From Candidatus Hydrothermarchaeum profundi (lineage in GTDB: Archaea; Hydrothermarchaeota; Hydrothermarchaeia; Hydrothermarchaeales; Hydrothermarchaeaceae), in contig MTMF02000011.1 in assembly GCA_002011125.2 (NCBI GenBank), positions 1 to 13,208 on the forward strand: a stretch of DNA of 13,208 nt, read 5' to 3'. Below the pieces are notes generated by a model. It was not told the origin of the DNA, did not search any database, and saw only the letters and a list, made by a program, of their open reading frames with translations. The position numbers were made by a program, and so were the translations under genes. Numbering within the stretch: the stretch's first letter is position 1; every line of letters begins with the position of its first letter. Below, one piece after another: positions 1-6,732 of this stretch.

Positions 1-47
1 CCGCTGGCTCCGGCGCCAACAACTATGGCATCGAACTTCTCTTCCAT
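1..47 (-). CDS. N-terminus of a FAD/NAD-binding flavoprotein (partial, runs off left edge)
   Basis: Only the first 15 codons are in the window, reading MEEKFDAIVVGAGAS and continuing into GG.. beyond the edge. The hydrophobic beta-strand followed by GAGAS is the start of a Rossmann dinucleotide-binding GxGxxG motif, as in FixC/geranylgeranyl-reductase-like and other FAD-dependent oxidoreductases. A very good ribosome binding site (AGGAGGT) lies 5 bases before the ATG, and the gene follows the UPF0280 gene by 22 bases, so it is probably the next gene of the catabolic operon. Possible roles are an electron-transfer partner for the reductase or for glutaryl-CoA oxidation, but this is inference; 15 residues cannot separate the subfamilies. 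Confidence 0.75.
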   Translation of the reverse strand, partial: MEEKFDAIVVGAGAS

Positions 48-69
48 CGAAGACCTCCTAATTTTATTT

Positions 70-972
70 TTAATTATTATTATTTTTAATATTTAAGAAC
101 TTAAAATCCTTTTCTAATTTTATCAACTTCTTAATTTTTTTAGGATAGATCCCTACAAACTTGTCCAATTTAATTATTGTAGCGACTCCCACTTTTTTGG
201 CAAAACTTAAACCATTAATTATAGCATCTCTGATTTCTGAGTTAGATAATTCACCATGCCTCATGACAACTTTTTCTCCTCTGATATCGGTAAGGGGGTC
301 TAGATTTTCTGCGTACTCGTATTTAATTTTGGGAGAATCTACCACAACCCTATTGCCGATTAATGTCGCAAAAGTATCTGCAAGAGATGCAGATTTATTA
401 ATGCAAACCGTAGCCTCTGATATTCCTTTTGAAAAACTTCTTCCTCTGAAACCACTAGTACATATTCCTCCAATACTATTGTCCACTTCCATGACTCCGA
501 ATAAGTTCTCTTTAGCGTCTAACAGCCCTATTTTCGCACGTTCAACTCTTAAGGCGATGTCGCCATAATTATTGATTATAATGTACTCCGCTTCAGATTC
601 AAGTTCTTCTAGAATGCAATCCGAGATTGATCCTGCAACGCTAATTAAAGGTGTTGTTTTCTCTCCAAAAAATTCCTGACCAATTAACGCTGATTCCACC
701 ATTTTTTTTACAACTTTTGGAAGGCTTGAAATGTCTAATGGCTTACACCATGAAGTTACAATGTCTAGATTTCCTGCAACGTCCTCTAAAGTCTGGATTG
801 CAACAGATACTGTTCGATTAATCGCTCTTTCACTGACAAATATTGATTCTCCATCGTTTTTCGCTGTTATAACAAGGCCCATTGGGCCAAGATATATGTG
901 AAGCCTCATTTTGGAATCTAAAAAGTAAGTTAGGTCAGAGTAGTTCGACTTCATACTTTTTAATAAACTCAT
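70..972 (-). CDS. UPF0280 family protein (ApbE-like fold)
   Basis: A 300-residue protein recognisable as UPF0280, a family distantly related to the ApbE FMN transferases. Supporting segments are TPLISVAGSISDCILEEL (about residues 105-122), the IIINNYGDIALRV stretch (about 131-143), and GGICTSGFRGRSFSKGISEATV followed by SLADTFATLIGN (about 168-206), which match the conserved G/D-rich blocks of the family. No signal peptide or membrane segment is seen. Its start overlaps the end of the reductase gene by 38 bases, so the two are probably translationally coupled; an in-frame ATG at 954 would shorten the overlap and is possible because neither start has a strong ribosome binding site. The tail is Asn-rich (TTATTATTATT repeats) and probably unstructured. 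The biochemical function of UPF0280 is unknown to me; a role in flavin or cofactor handling for the neighbouring reductase is a guess from ApbE kinship. Confidence 0.85.
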   Translation of the reverse strand: MSLLKSMKSNYSDLTYFLDSKMRLHIYLGPMGLVITAKNDGESIFVSERAINRTVSVAIQTLEDVAGNLDIVTSWCKPLDISSLPKVVKKMVESALIGQEFFGEKTTPLISVAGSISDCILEELESEAEYIIINNYGDIALRVERAKIGLLDAKENLFGVMEVDNSIGGICTSGFRGRSFSKGISEATVCINKSASLADTFATLIGNRVVVDSPKIKYEYAENLDPLTDIRGEKVVMRHGELSNSEIRDAIINGLSFAKKVGVATIIKLDKFVGIYPKKIKKLIKLEKDFKFLNIKNNNN

Positions 973-2689
973 TATAACTCATTTTATTTTCTATATGTCC
1001 ACCTATTTCTTCGTAAACTTTTCTCTCCATCGTATACTCAATCGGAGCAACTATCGCAGGTGTTGGGACATAGGTTAAAGGATCTTTTCCCTTGATTTCT
1101 TCAACATTCACATAGAAGTTAATGCCCCCTCCTGGGAGTACAAAAGCTGGAGCTCCGCCAATAGTTAACTTTATTAGCCCTTTATGTACAGCTTCTGTAA
1201 CTTTTTTAGGAAACTTCGCCACTCCAGCTCTCGCACTACCACCTACCCCCCCGCAAAATAGCGCAGAAACTCCAGAATCTTCGCATGTATCAAATATCAT
1301 CTTGACCACTTTCTTGGCTTCTTCAGTAGGTTCTATTTCTTTTAACCTTTCTCCTCTCAACTCGAACATACTAAGGTGTTCTCCCGTTGTATCAGTTATT
1401 AAGACTCTCATGCCTTCCCAAGCGTAATTGAAGTCTATTTTTTTAATTGCGTCAAGTGGGTCCTTGATTGGTGTACCACCTATTCCGTCACCATGCTCAC
1501 CAAAGTAACGGCCGTCTGTACTCTTAACACCCCATGGGATTATACCCGAATATTTCATACCTAAGTACTTACCTGCATAGTGCTCTGAAAGGAGGCCAAT
1601 TATATGGGAGTCTAAAATTATTGCCTCATCAGCAACTTTCTTCAGATATGGTGCAAACATGCCTATAATCGCACTTCCACATCCTGCACGCATCTTTCTT
1701 ACCTTTTTCCCGTTAATTACTGGTTGTTTGCCAAGCTTAAATCTAATCCAGCTCTTTTTACCGATTTTTAATTCAACCTCTTTTCCATTCACAATGTCTA
1801 CTATTGTTCTTGCTGCTGTTAGTCCTGTTTTACTCTGCAGAATGTTTACCCCTCCAATATCTATCATTTTTGATCCATATTCTTCTGTCACAACTATCCC
1901 TACCTTTTTTCCGTCTCTGTATACAGTTTGACCTTCTGTTCCTATGAACTCATCAGTATCTATTTTTAGTTTCAAGTGGGAAAAGCTAAGAGGTGTTGCT
2001 GAAACAACTGTGACCACATCTACTCCTTCTACGTTACCTTCTACAATGATCGGGGCTGGTACAAAGTCGGGATATGTATTACCAGCCCCTACACCATAAA
2101 CTAGAGGTTCTCCGAATCTCTTCTGAGCTGGAACAGAGATTCTTCTGGATAGAACTAACCTCCCCCTCTCATTTTTATATCTTTTACAAGCCCCGTATTC
2201 TCCGTCTTTTATGGTACAAAAAACTGGACAACTCGTACATTTGATCCCTTTTGAGGGCAAAAATACGATGGCATTAAAGTTACACACTTTCTTGCAAGCT
2301 CCGCAATCAACGCATAACTTGGAGTTAACAAATGCCCTCTTTTTATCATCTGACTTTATGATATTTATAGCATTCTTTGGACACTCTTTAGCACATGAAC
2401 CGCATCCAGTACAATCATCCGTTATAAAGGCACTTCTGTTACCAATACCAATACTTGGCGCAGTAATGATTACATCGTCATTCTCAGCTAATTTGTAAGA
2501 TGCTAAGTTCCCCCGTATGGGTTGACTATTTACTAAAACCGTTATATTTCCTAACTTCTTTTTCAGCGAGTACTTTTCTTCGATAAAATTTAGTAACTCC
2601 CCTAACGTTCCACTTATGAGTTCGAACTCTTCCTTTGACTTCGTGGTGATACTCCTTACAGTAGTTAAATATCTCACACCAACCTTCAT
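935..2689 (-). CDS. hnr: 6-hydroxynicotinate reductase-like iron-sulfur protein with N-terminal MoaD-like domain
   Basis: 584 residues. The central and C-terminal parts look like the ferredoxin-dependent 6-hydroxynicotinate reductase family, which reduces 6-hydroxynicotinate to 1,4,5,6-tetrahydro-6-oxonicotinate in anaerobic nicotinate breakdown. Residues 93-103 (C93, C96, C99, C103) and 126-136 (C126, C129, C132, C136) form a classic 2x[4Fe-4S] ferredoxin module; C151, C154, C158 and C168 form a third cysteine group. The remaining ~400 residues are Gly-rich with a GGAPAFVLPGGGINFYV block near the C-terminus and no transmembrane segment, fitting a cytoplasmic enzyme. Residues 1-80 are an extra beta-grasp domain resembling MoaD/ThiS, ending APSIGIGN rather than Gly-Gly. 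The start ATG at 2689 has no good ribosome binding site; it is chosen because it begins the first beta strand of that domain. An enamidase gene in the same operon supports the assignment. I cannot exclude a related N-heterocycle as the true substrate. Confidence 0.75.
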   Translation of the reverse strand: MKVGVRYLTTVRSITTKSKEEFELISGTLGELLNFIEEKYSLKKKLGNITVLVNSQPIRGNLASYKLAENDDVIITAPSIGIGNRSAFITDDCTGCGSCAKECPKNAINIIKSDDKKRAFVNSKLCVDCGACKKVCNFNAIVFLPSKGIKCTSCPVFCTIKDGEYGACKRYKNERGRLVLSRRISVPAQKRFGEPLVYGVGAGNTYPDFVPAPIIVEGNVEGVDVVTVVSATPLSFSHLKLKIDTDEFIGTEGQTVYRDGKKVGIVVTEEYGSKMIDIGGVNILQSKTGLTAARTIVDIVNGKEVELKIGKKSWIRFKLGKQPVINGKKVRKMRAGCGSAIIGMFAPYLKKVADEAIILDSHIIGLLSEHYAGKYLGMKYSGIIPWGVKSTDGRYFGEHGDGIGGTPIKDPLDAIKKIDFNYAWEGMRVLITDTTGEHLSMFELRGERLKEIEPTEEAKKVVKMIFDTCEDSGVSALFCGGVGGSARAGVAKFPKKVTEAVHKGLIKLTIGGAPAFVLPGGGINFYVNVEEIKGKDPLTYVPTPAIVAPIEYTMERKVYEEIGGHIENKMSYNEFIKKYEVELL

Positions 2690-2740
2690 ATTTATCTTAA
2701 ATTTTTCTTTATATTTCTCTTATTGGTTGATATTCTGCAT

Positions 2741-3043
2741 TTATCTCATCTTACTTAGAGTATTCGTTAAGCGCAACATCTGGTTCAACAACCTGTATTT
2801 ACCTCCCCTAGACACGAACTCGAACTGTTTACCGACTCCTTGGTAGGGTTGTACCCTTCTTTTTAATCCGTGTTTCACAAGGAACATTCTTTCCAAATTA
2901 ATTATCTGCCAATACATCGCCAGATCTTTCCTTAGACGCTGCACCCTCAATCCTAAGTTTTGAAATGAAATCTGCTGTGGCCTCATACTTTTATTCCTGC
3001 TAGGTTCTAATCCTACAATTACGTGTTTAAAGTTCTCAAGCAT
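2741..3043 (-). CDS. small basic protein of unknown function
   Basis: A 100-residue reading frame that I do not recognise. Its ATG overlaps the stop codon of the DUF1185 gene (TAATG), an arrangement typical of translational coupling, and it fills the otherwise empty 350-base interval before the reductase gene in the same direction. The protein is strongly basic (Arg and Lys far outnumber Asp and Glu), has no cysteine, no clear signal peptide and no membrane helix; the middle (about residues 30-60) looks helical. Codon use is similar to its neighbours. A small cofactor-assembly or accessory subunit is conceivable, but nothing in the sequence proves it. A chance open frame is the alternative, because a length of 100 codons alone is weak evidence in A+T-rich DNA. 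Confidence 0.5.
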   Translation of the reverse strand: MLENFKHVIVGLEPSRNKSMRPQQISFQNLGLRVQRLRKDLAMYWQIINLERMFLVKHGLKRRVQPYQGVGKQFEFVSRGGKYRLLNQMLRLTNTLSKMR

Positions 3044-3639
3044 TACCTAAGCCCATCTATCCCCTTTATTTCCTCCTTCTTCAACCCACCAACTCTGGGG
3101 TGAGGTCTACCACCGTTAGTCACCGCTACTGCAATTACGAGTTCGTCATCTCTTGGTGCATCGCTGATCGAAATGGTTACAGCATCAAAGTGTGATCTAA
3201 CGAAGGCTGCATCTTTGTAATGCAACGGTATATCCAGTGGTGTACCCATACAGCCATATTTCTTACTCGAAGGAATTATCGCCTTCCCTCCTCCAACTAC
3301 TTCCCGCATTGGCGCGCCAATCTTTGGGTGTAAAATTGCTGCTACATGTTCAAGCTCCCCCTTAGCACCTGCTATTCCTCCTTTACCGTAACTTTCAACA
3401 TTATCTTCAAGAATTTCAACTGCTCTTTCTGTCAAGATCTTTCCGAGTACTTCTCCCCACTCTATAAGCTTAGAGAGATCCTCTACATATTCGCCAGCGT
3501 AAGGGTTTTTTATAACAGCTGCACAAACGACTTTCTTAATCGGCCTTTCGACAGCTTTCCCCCCATCCATAAAAATTTCTTCGGAGTAAGTAACAATTTT
3601 CCTTATTTCCATACCTTTTAAATCCACTTCTATGCTCAT
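3043..3639 (-). CDS. DUF1185 / 'amino acid synthesis' (PF06684-type) protein
   Basis: 198 residues from the ATG at 3639, which has a strong GGGGGTG ribosome binding site 6 bases upstream; a GTG at 3648 lies inside that site and is a poorer choice. The protein resembles the DUF1185/AA_synth family: an early IRKIV strand, KVVCAAVIKNPYAGEYVEDLS in the first quarter, a conserved HVAAILHPKIGAPMREVVGGGKAIIPS segment in the middle, and a DDELVIAVAVTNGGRPHPRVGG block near the end. It is soluble by appearance. The family name suggests amino acid synthesis but I know of no firmly established reaction. It sits between the aldehyde dehydrogenase (13-base gap) and the small basic gene (overlapping TAATG), so it probably takes part in the same ring-cleavage pathway. 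From memory such proteins recur beside amidohydrolases and hydroxynicotinate reductases in bacteria; this could not be checked here. Confidence 0.8.
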   Translation of the reverse strand: MSIEVDLKGMEIRKIVTYSEEIFMDGGKAVERPIKKVVCAAVIKNPYAGEYVEDLSKLIEWGEVLGKILTERAVEILEDNVESYGKGGIAGAKGELEHVAAILHPKIGAPMREVVGGGKAIIPSSKKYGCMGTPLDIPLHYKDAAFVRSHFDAVTISISDAPRDDELVIAVAVTNGGRPHPRVGGLKKEEIKGIDGLR

Positions 3640-3652
3640 TTTGCACACCCCC

Positions 3653-5119
3653 TTAACCTCTTTTACCTAGCCACCTAGATACCACTACTTTTTTATCGGT
3701 GTAGAAATCAATTGCATCGTTTGCTCTACCCCTAGTTGAACCGTAAAATGATGTCTTTCTCCCTCCTACCGGGTAAAACGCGATTGGAGCTGGGGTTCCC
3801 ACGTTTATGCCAATTTGCCCAGTATTAACCATTCTCACGAAATCTCTTGCGTACTTTCCACATTCCGTATAGATTACTGCAGTATGACCGTATTTACTTT
3901 GGTTTATTATTGAAATCGCTTCTTCGAAGTTTTTAACACTCTTAACACACCTTATGGGTCCAAATACCTCTTCATCAAACACTTTCATTCCTGGCTCAGC
4001 TTCAAATACAGTAGGGGCTAAAAAGTACCCTTTCGGATATTTTTCGACCTTGTATTTTCTCCCATCAAGTATCAATTTTGCTCCCTCTTTGATAGCTAGG
4101 TCAATCTCGTTTAGAAGTCTTTTTAAAGCTTCTTTCGTCACTACTGGCCCCATTGTAACATCTTTATCCATACCATAACCTAGTTTGATTTCCTTTACCT
4201 GTTTTAGGAACTTGTCTATGAATTCGTCATATATTTCTTCGATTACTAGAATGTTAGATATTGCAAAACATCTCTCGCTTACATGGCCAAAACAAGAATT
4301 TACAAGGTTTTGCATAATACCATCCAGATTTGTATCTTCCATAACTAAGGCATGGTTATTCGCACCTCCTTGGCACTGAGCCCTTTTGCCGTGGGATGTT
4401 GCAAGTTTATAAACTTCTTCGGCAGCCCTCGAAGAACCCACAAAAGTAACACCCACAACATCTTTGTTCGTAACTAAAGCCCTTCCAACCTCTGCACCTC
4501 CGTGAACGACATTTATAACGCCTTTAGGATAACCTACTTCGTGGCATAATCCTATAATTTCATTTGTTGTCATGGGACAAATCTCACTCGGTTTAATTAT
4601 CACTGTATTCCCAGCTGCTACCGCCCATCCAAAGTAGAGTGGTATCATTGCTGGAAAGTTAAAAGGTGGAAGTATAATGAAAGGTCCTAATGGTTCGCGA
4701 ATGTAGTACTCGTCAACTCCTCTACCCACATCTTCTGAAAAACTCCCTTTAAGGAGTTCTGTAATTGCACAGGCGTGCTCGACGTATTGTATTCCTCTCA
4801 TCAATTCCTGCATAGCTTCTTCGAACGTCTTACCATGCTCGTTAACTATTATTTCAGCGAGCCTCTCTTTGTTCTCTTCTAATTTATATTTTAGCTCGAA
4901 CAAGTATTCCGCCCTGACTGGCGGAGGAGTTTGCCTCCATTCCCAAAAAGCCTCTTTAGCGCTTTTAACAGCCTCATTTACTTCCTCATTGGTAGACATT
5001 GGACATAGAGCTATTACTTCGTCAAAAGCTGGATTAGTTACCTCTATGTACTCACAGCTTTTAGATTCTATAAATCTTCCTCCTATATAATTCTTCAATT
5101 TTACTACTATTTCAATCAC
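3653..5119 (-). CDS. CoA-acylating semialdehyde dehydrogenase, methylmalonate-semialdehyde dehydrogenase type
   Basis: Aldehyde dehydrogenase superfamily, 488 residues from a GTG at 5119 that overlaps the end of the enamidase gene by 8 bases; a TTG at 5137 would add six residues. Features mark the methylmalonate-semialdehyde subgroup rather than ordinary aldehyde dehydrogenases: PPFNFPAMIP (about residues 151-160), GGANNHALVM (about 251-260, where classical enzymes have the general-base Glu), SERCFA with catalytic Cys284 preceded by an Arg, and GGRKTSFYGS near the C-terminus. Such enzymes oxidise malonate-type semialdehydes with NAD+ and coenzyme A, release the carboxylate as CO2 and yield an acyl-CoA. 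An Arg in MRGIQYVEH and the Arg before the catalytic Cys fit carboxylate binding in that family. Next to an enamidase, the likely substrate is 2-formylglutarate, giving glutaryl-CoA + CO2 + NADH; that substrate is inference. Methylmalonate or malonate semialdehyde is the alternative. Confidence 0.9.
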   Translation of the reverse strand: MIEIVVKLKNYIGGRFIESKSCEYIEVTNPAFDEVIALCPMSTNEEVNEAVKSAKEAFWEWRQTPPPVRAEYLFELKYKLEENKERLAEIIVNEHGKTFEEAMQELMRGIQYVEHACAITELLKGSFSEDVGRGVDEYYIREPLGPFIILPPFNFPAMIPLYFGWAVAAGNTVIIKPSEICPMTTNEIIGLCHEVGYPKGVINVVHGGAEVGRALVTNKDVVGVTFVGSSRAAEEVYKLATSHGKRAQCQGGANNHALVMEDTNLDGIMQNLVNSCFGHVSERCFAISNILVIEEIYDEFIDKFLKQVKEIKLGYGMDKDVTMGPVVTKEALKRLLNEIDLAIKEGAKLILDGRKYKVEKYPKGYFLAPTVFEAEPGMKVFDEEVFGPIRCVKSVKNFEEAISIINQSKYGHTAVIYTECGKYARDFVRMVNTGQIGINVGTPAPIAFYPVGGRKTSFYGSTRGRANDAIDFYTDKKVVVSRWLGKRG

Positions 5120-6281
5120 CCCCTTTTGTAATTTCAATCATTCTATATGGTGGAGGTGTATACTTGCTTTTTACAACCTTAATGTCACCATTAATTAAAA
5201 CAGCAGAAATTCCTGGCACATCTCCATTCTTTAAAGCTTCAAGCGCAGTATCTCCAACACCTCCCATGGGCACATCTGCAAAAACCAAGTCTGCCTCCTT
5301 TCCAGTTTCTATAACGCCCGTATTCAAACCATAAACTCTCGCAGTGTTTCCAGTAGCTAGCGAAATTGCCTTTTCTGGTTCAAGTTCGCAAATAGATGAG
5401 ATGAAGGCCAGCAATCTAAGGACGGCTAAAGGTATAATTCCCGTCCCAGAAGGAGAATCCGTTCCTAGAACCACCCTTTCGAGAGCATTTTTATTTCTTA
5501 TGTATTTCAATATTTCTTGTAAAGCTTTCAGATTTCCACAATAGACAAATTCTAAGATTATATCAGTTTCGTCCACTATTCTGAATGCATCTTCCAGCGG
5601 CATGGCAGTCGGACCACCATTGATGTGTCCCACTATGTCAGGGTGAATTGCAATTACTTCCTCTGCACCTATGGTTGTACTTTCTGGAATTGAAGTGCCG
5701 CCAGTGTGCATTTTTACTTTCATGCCGTACTTCCTAGCGAGTTGAACAAGTGGTTTAACATCTTCAGGTTTGTACGCGCTACCTAGTCCGATTTCTCCTA
5801 CCAGCCACACACCATGATGGGCCAGTTCCTTGAAATCATCTTCCGTCATTCCCTTTTCTAGAATAACTGCACCGGCGTGAACCTTTACACCACTTGGTCT
5901 CATGTTGTCAAAACTTTTCCTTGCAAGTATCGCTAGTGCTTTGGCACCCACAATATCTCTGGGCCTTCCAGGCATATGTGGTTCGCCAGCAGAAATCATT
6001 GTTGTTACCCCACCATGAAGATAACCTGAAATCCACCCTATGGTATTTTGCCTTGGTGTATAGTCTCCGAAAACGGGATGAACGTGTGCATCTATAAGCC
6101 CTGGGAACACGGTATTGCCATTTGCATCTATCACTACATCGAAATTTTTATCGCCCAACTCATTTTCAAATCCAATAAATGCTATTTTACCATTATCCAA
6201 AACCAAGCAGTCTCCTTCTAAGATTGGTTCCTCCAACTTTCCAGACACTATCACGCCAATATTTCGAATTTTTACTTCCAT
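5112..6281 (-). CDS. ena: enamidase-like amidohydrolase (6-oxo-1,4,5,6-tetrahydronicotinate hydrolase)
   Basis: Binuclear-metal amidohydrolase of 389 residues, close to the ~385 of Eubacterium barkeri enamidase, which opens 6-oxo-tetrahydronicotinate to 2-formylglutarate with loss of ammonia. Visible probable metal ligands are H66 and H68 (GLIDAHVHP), E163 (LVGEIGLG), H192 (KMHTGG), H219 (IVGHINGG) and D275 (LGTDSPSG). The glutamate in place of a carbamylated lysine as metal bridge, and the MHTGGTSIPEST segment, point to enamidase rather than dihydroorotase or hydantoinase. The N- and C-terminal beta strands of the composite barrel are present (residues 1-55; EADLVFADV and ISAVLINGDIKVV). Start ATG 6281 has GGTGAG four bases upstream; a longer frame to 6374 would cross the TATA-like element and operator and is rejected. 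It is the first gene of the catabolic operon and is followed by the aldehyde dehydrogenase with an 8-base overlap. Exact ring substrate is inferred from family and context. Confidence 0.8.
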   Translation of the reverse strand: MEVKIRNIGVIVSGKLEEPILEGDCLVLDNGKIAFIGFENELGDKNFDVVIDANGNTVFPGLIDAHVHPVFGDYTPRQNTIGWISGYLHGGVTTMISAGEPHMPGRPRDIVGAKALAILARKSFDNMRPSGVKVHAGAVILEKGMTEDDFKELAHHGVWLVGEIGLGSAYKPEDVKPLVQLARKYGMKVKMHTGGTSIPESTTIGAEEVIAIHPDIVGHINGGPTAMPLEDAFRIVDETDIILEFVYCGNLKALQEILKYIRNKNALERVVLGTDSPSGTGIIPLAVLRLLAFISSICELEPEKAISLATGNTARVYGLNTGVIETGKEADLVFADVPMGGVGDTALEALKNGDVPGISAVLINGDIKVVKSKYTPPPYRMIEITKGGD

Positions 6282-6292
6282 TAATCTCACCG

Positions 6293-6311
6293 TAAATCGA
6301 TTAGCGTTTAT
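6293..6311 (-). promoter_or_regulatory. putative operator of the catabolic operon (19-bp imperfect inverted repeat)
   Basis: Read on the minus strand the site is ATAAACGCTAATCGATTTA, two 7-base arms around 5 bases. It lies directly between the TATA-like element and the enamidase start, ending 11 bases before the ATG, and its centre is about 16 bases downstream of the TATA centre. It closely resembles the sites at 6703-6721 and 12923-12941. Binding here would block RNA polymerase recruitment, so a repressor is expected. That the NrpR-like protein of this window binds it is inference. Confidence 0.6.
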
Positions 6312-6312
6312 C

Positions 6313-6329
6313 AATATAAAATTTTCGAA
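6313..6329 (-). promoter_or_regulatory. archaeal BRE/TATA promoter of the catabolic operon
   Basis: On the minus strand CGAAAA (BRE-like purine run) is followed by AATTTTATATT, a good archaeal TATA box centred near 6318. Transcription would begin about 25 bases downstream, near 6293, leaving a very short leader of about 12 bases that still contains the GGTGAG ribosome binding site. No other comparably placed promoter is seen before the operon's later genes. Confidence 0.6.
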
Positions 6330-6370
6330 ACTAAGAGCTTTCATAACAATAACTAAAAATAGTAGATGTG

Positions 6371-6650
6371 TCACTCAATATTAGTGACCTCCAGCTCAGA
6401 GTCGAACGAACTGTTAAATGGAAACCTGTTATGAAATCTCCTAGTTCTGTCTTTAAGCTGGGAAAACAGGCTTTCAATGGAGTTTCTTCTTCCAAACGTT
6501 TCGTGTTAATACTTTAAGCCAACCTCCTCAAAACCCAGAGACACCAGAATCCTTTATCAACCACCACTTCCGGCTTGTTCTCGCAGCATCTCAGCACTTC
6601 TTTGAGGAAAACGTAGGCGTGGAAGTTTGGTTTGTTATCAGAACCTCAAA
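6371..6650 (-). pseudogene. C-terminal half of a decayed DDE transposase (archaeal IS6-like)
   Basis: In broken minus-strand frames the DNA encodes recognisable transposase segments: FEVLITNQ, then NFHAYVFLKEVLRCCENKP, then EVVVDKGFWCLWVLRRL (second catalytic Asp), then in a shifted frame [19 protein letters not shown] (catalytic Glu) and [20 protein letters not shown], ending at a stop at 6371. At least two frameshifts and one in-frame TAA separate them, so it is inactive. The N-terminal DNA-binding half and first catalytic Asp are absent here. This accounts for most of the 450-base gap between the two divergent operons. Family attribution is from pattern memory of archaeal IS elements. Confidence 0.75.
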
Positions 6651-6680
6651 TAAACGGCATATCGCTAGTTCCCTAGAGAC

Positions 6681-6698
6681 ACCAAAAAATTCATATAG
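6681..6698 (+). promoter_or_regulatory. archaeal BRE/TATA promoter of the ABC importer operon
   Basis: ACCAAAAAATTCATATAG contains a purine-rich BRE-like run and a TATA-like TTCATATAG centred near 6694. A start of transcription about 25 bases downstream, near 6719, would leave a leader of about 14 bases before the ATG at 6733. Confidence 0.5.
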
Positions 6699-6702
6699 TG
6701 TG

Positions 6703-6721
6703 TTAACAATTAATCGTTTAG
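6703..6721 (+). promoter_or_regulatory. putative operator of the ABC importer operon
   Basis: TTAACAATTAATCGTTTAG, aligned with the 19-bp sites of the catabolic and regulator promoters. The right arm (AATCGTTTAG) is well kept and the left arm is weaker. The centre is about 18 bases after the TATA centre, the same geometry as at the other two promoters. Confidence 0.5.
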
Positions 6722-6732
6722 TGGTGGTTGAG

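Noticed and set aside
1122-2498. Several 90-100 codon plus-strand frames opposite the reductase gene
   Set aside because: They are antisense shadows with Pro/Ser/Thr/Leu-rich composition and no ribosome binding sites.
935-2689. Reading the iron-sulfur protein as a methanogenesis marker or generic ferredoxin
   Set aside because: The cysteine layout with a third CxxCxxxC group, the Gly-rich C-terminal body and the adjacent enamidase fit the 6-hydroxynicotinate reductase family better.
6282-6374. Hydrophobic N-terminal extension of the enamidase frame, which might look like a membrane anchor
   Set aside because: The extension covers the promoter and the 19-bp site, and ATG 6281 has a proper ribosome binding site and gives the family length.
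6619-6732. 38-residue N-terminal extension of the substrate-binding protein
   Set aside because: It spans the TATA element, the operator and part of the dead transposase; the Tat motif and lipobox are correctly placed only when translation starts at 6733.
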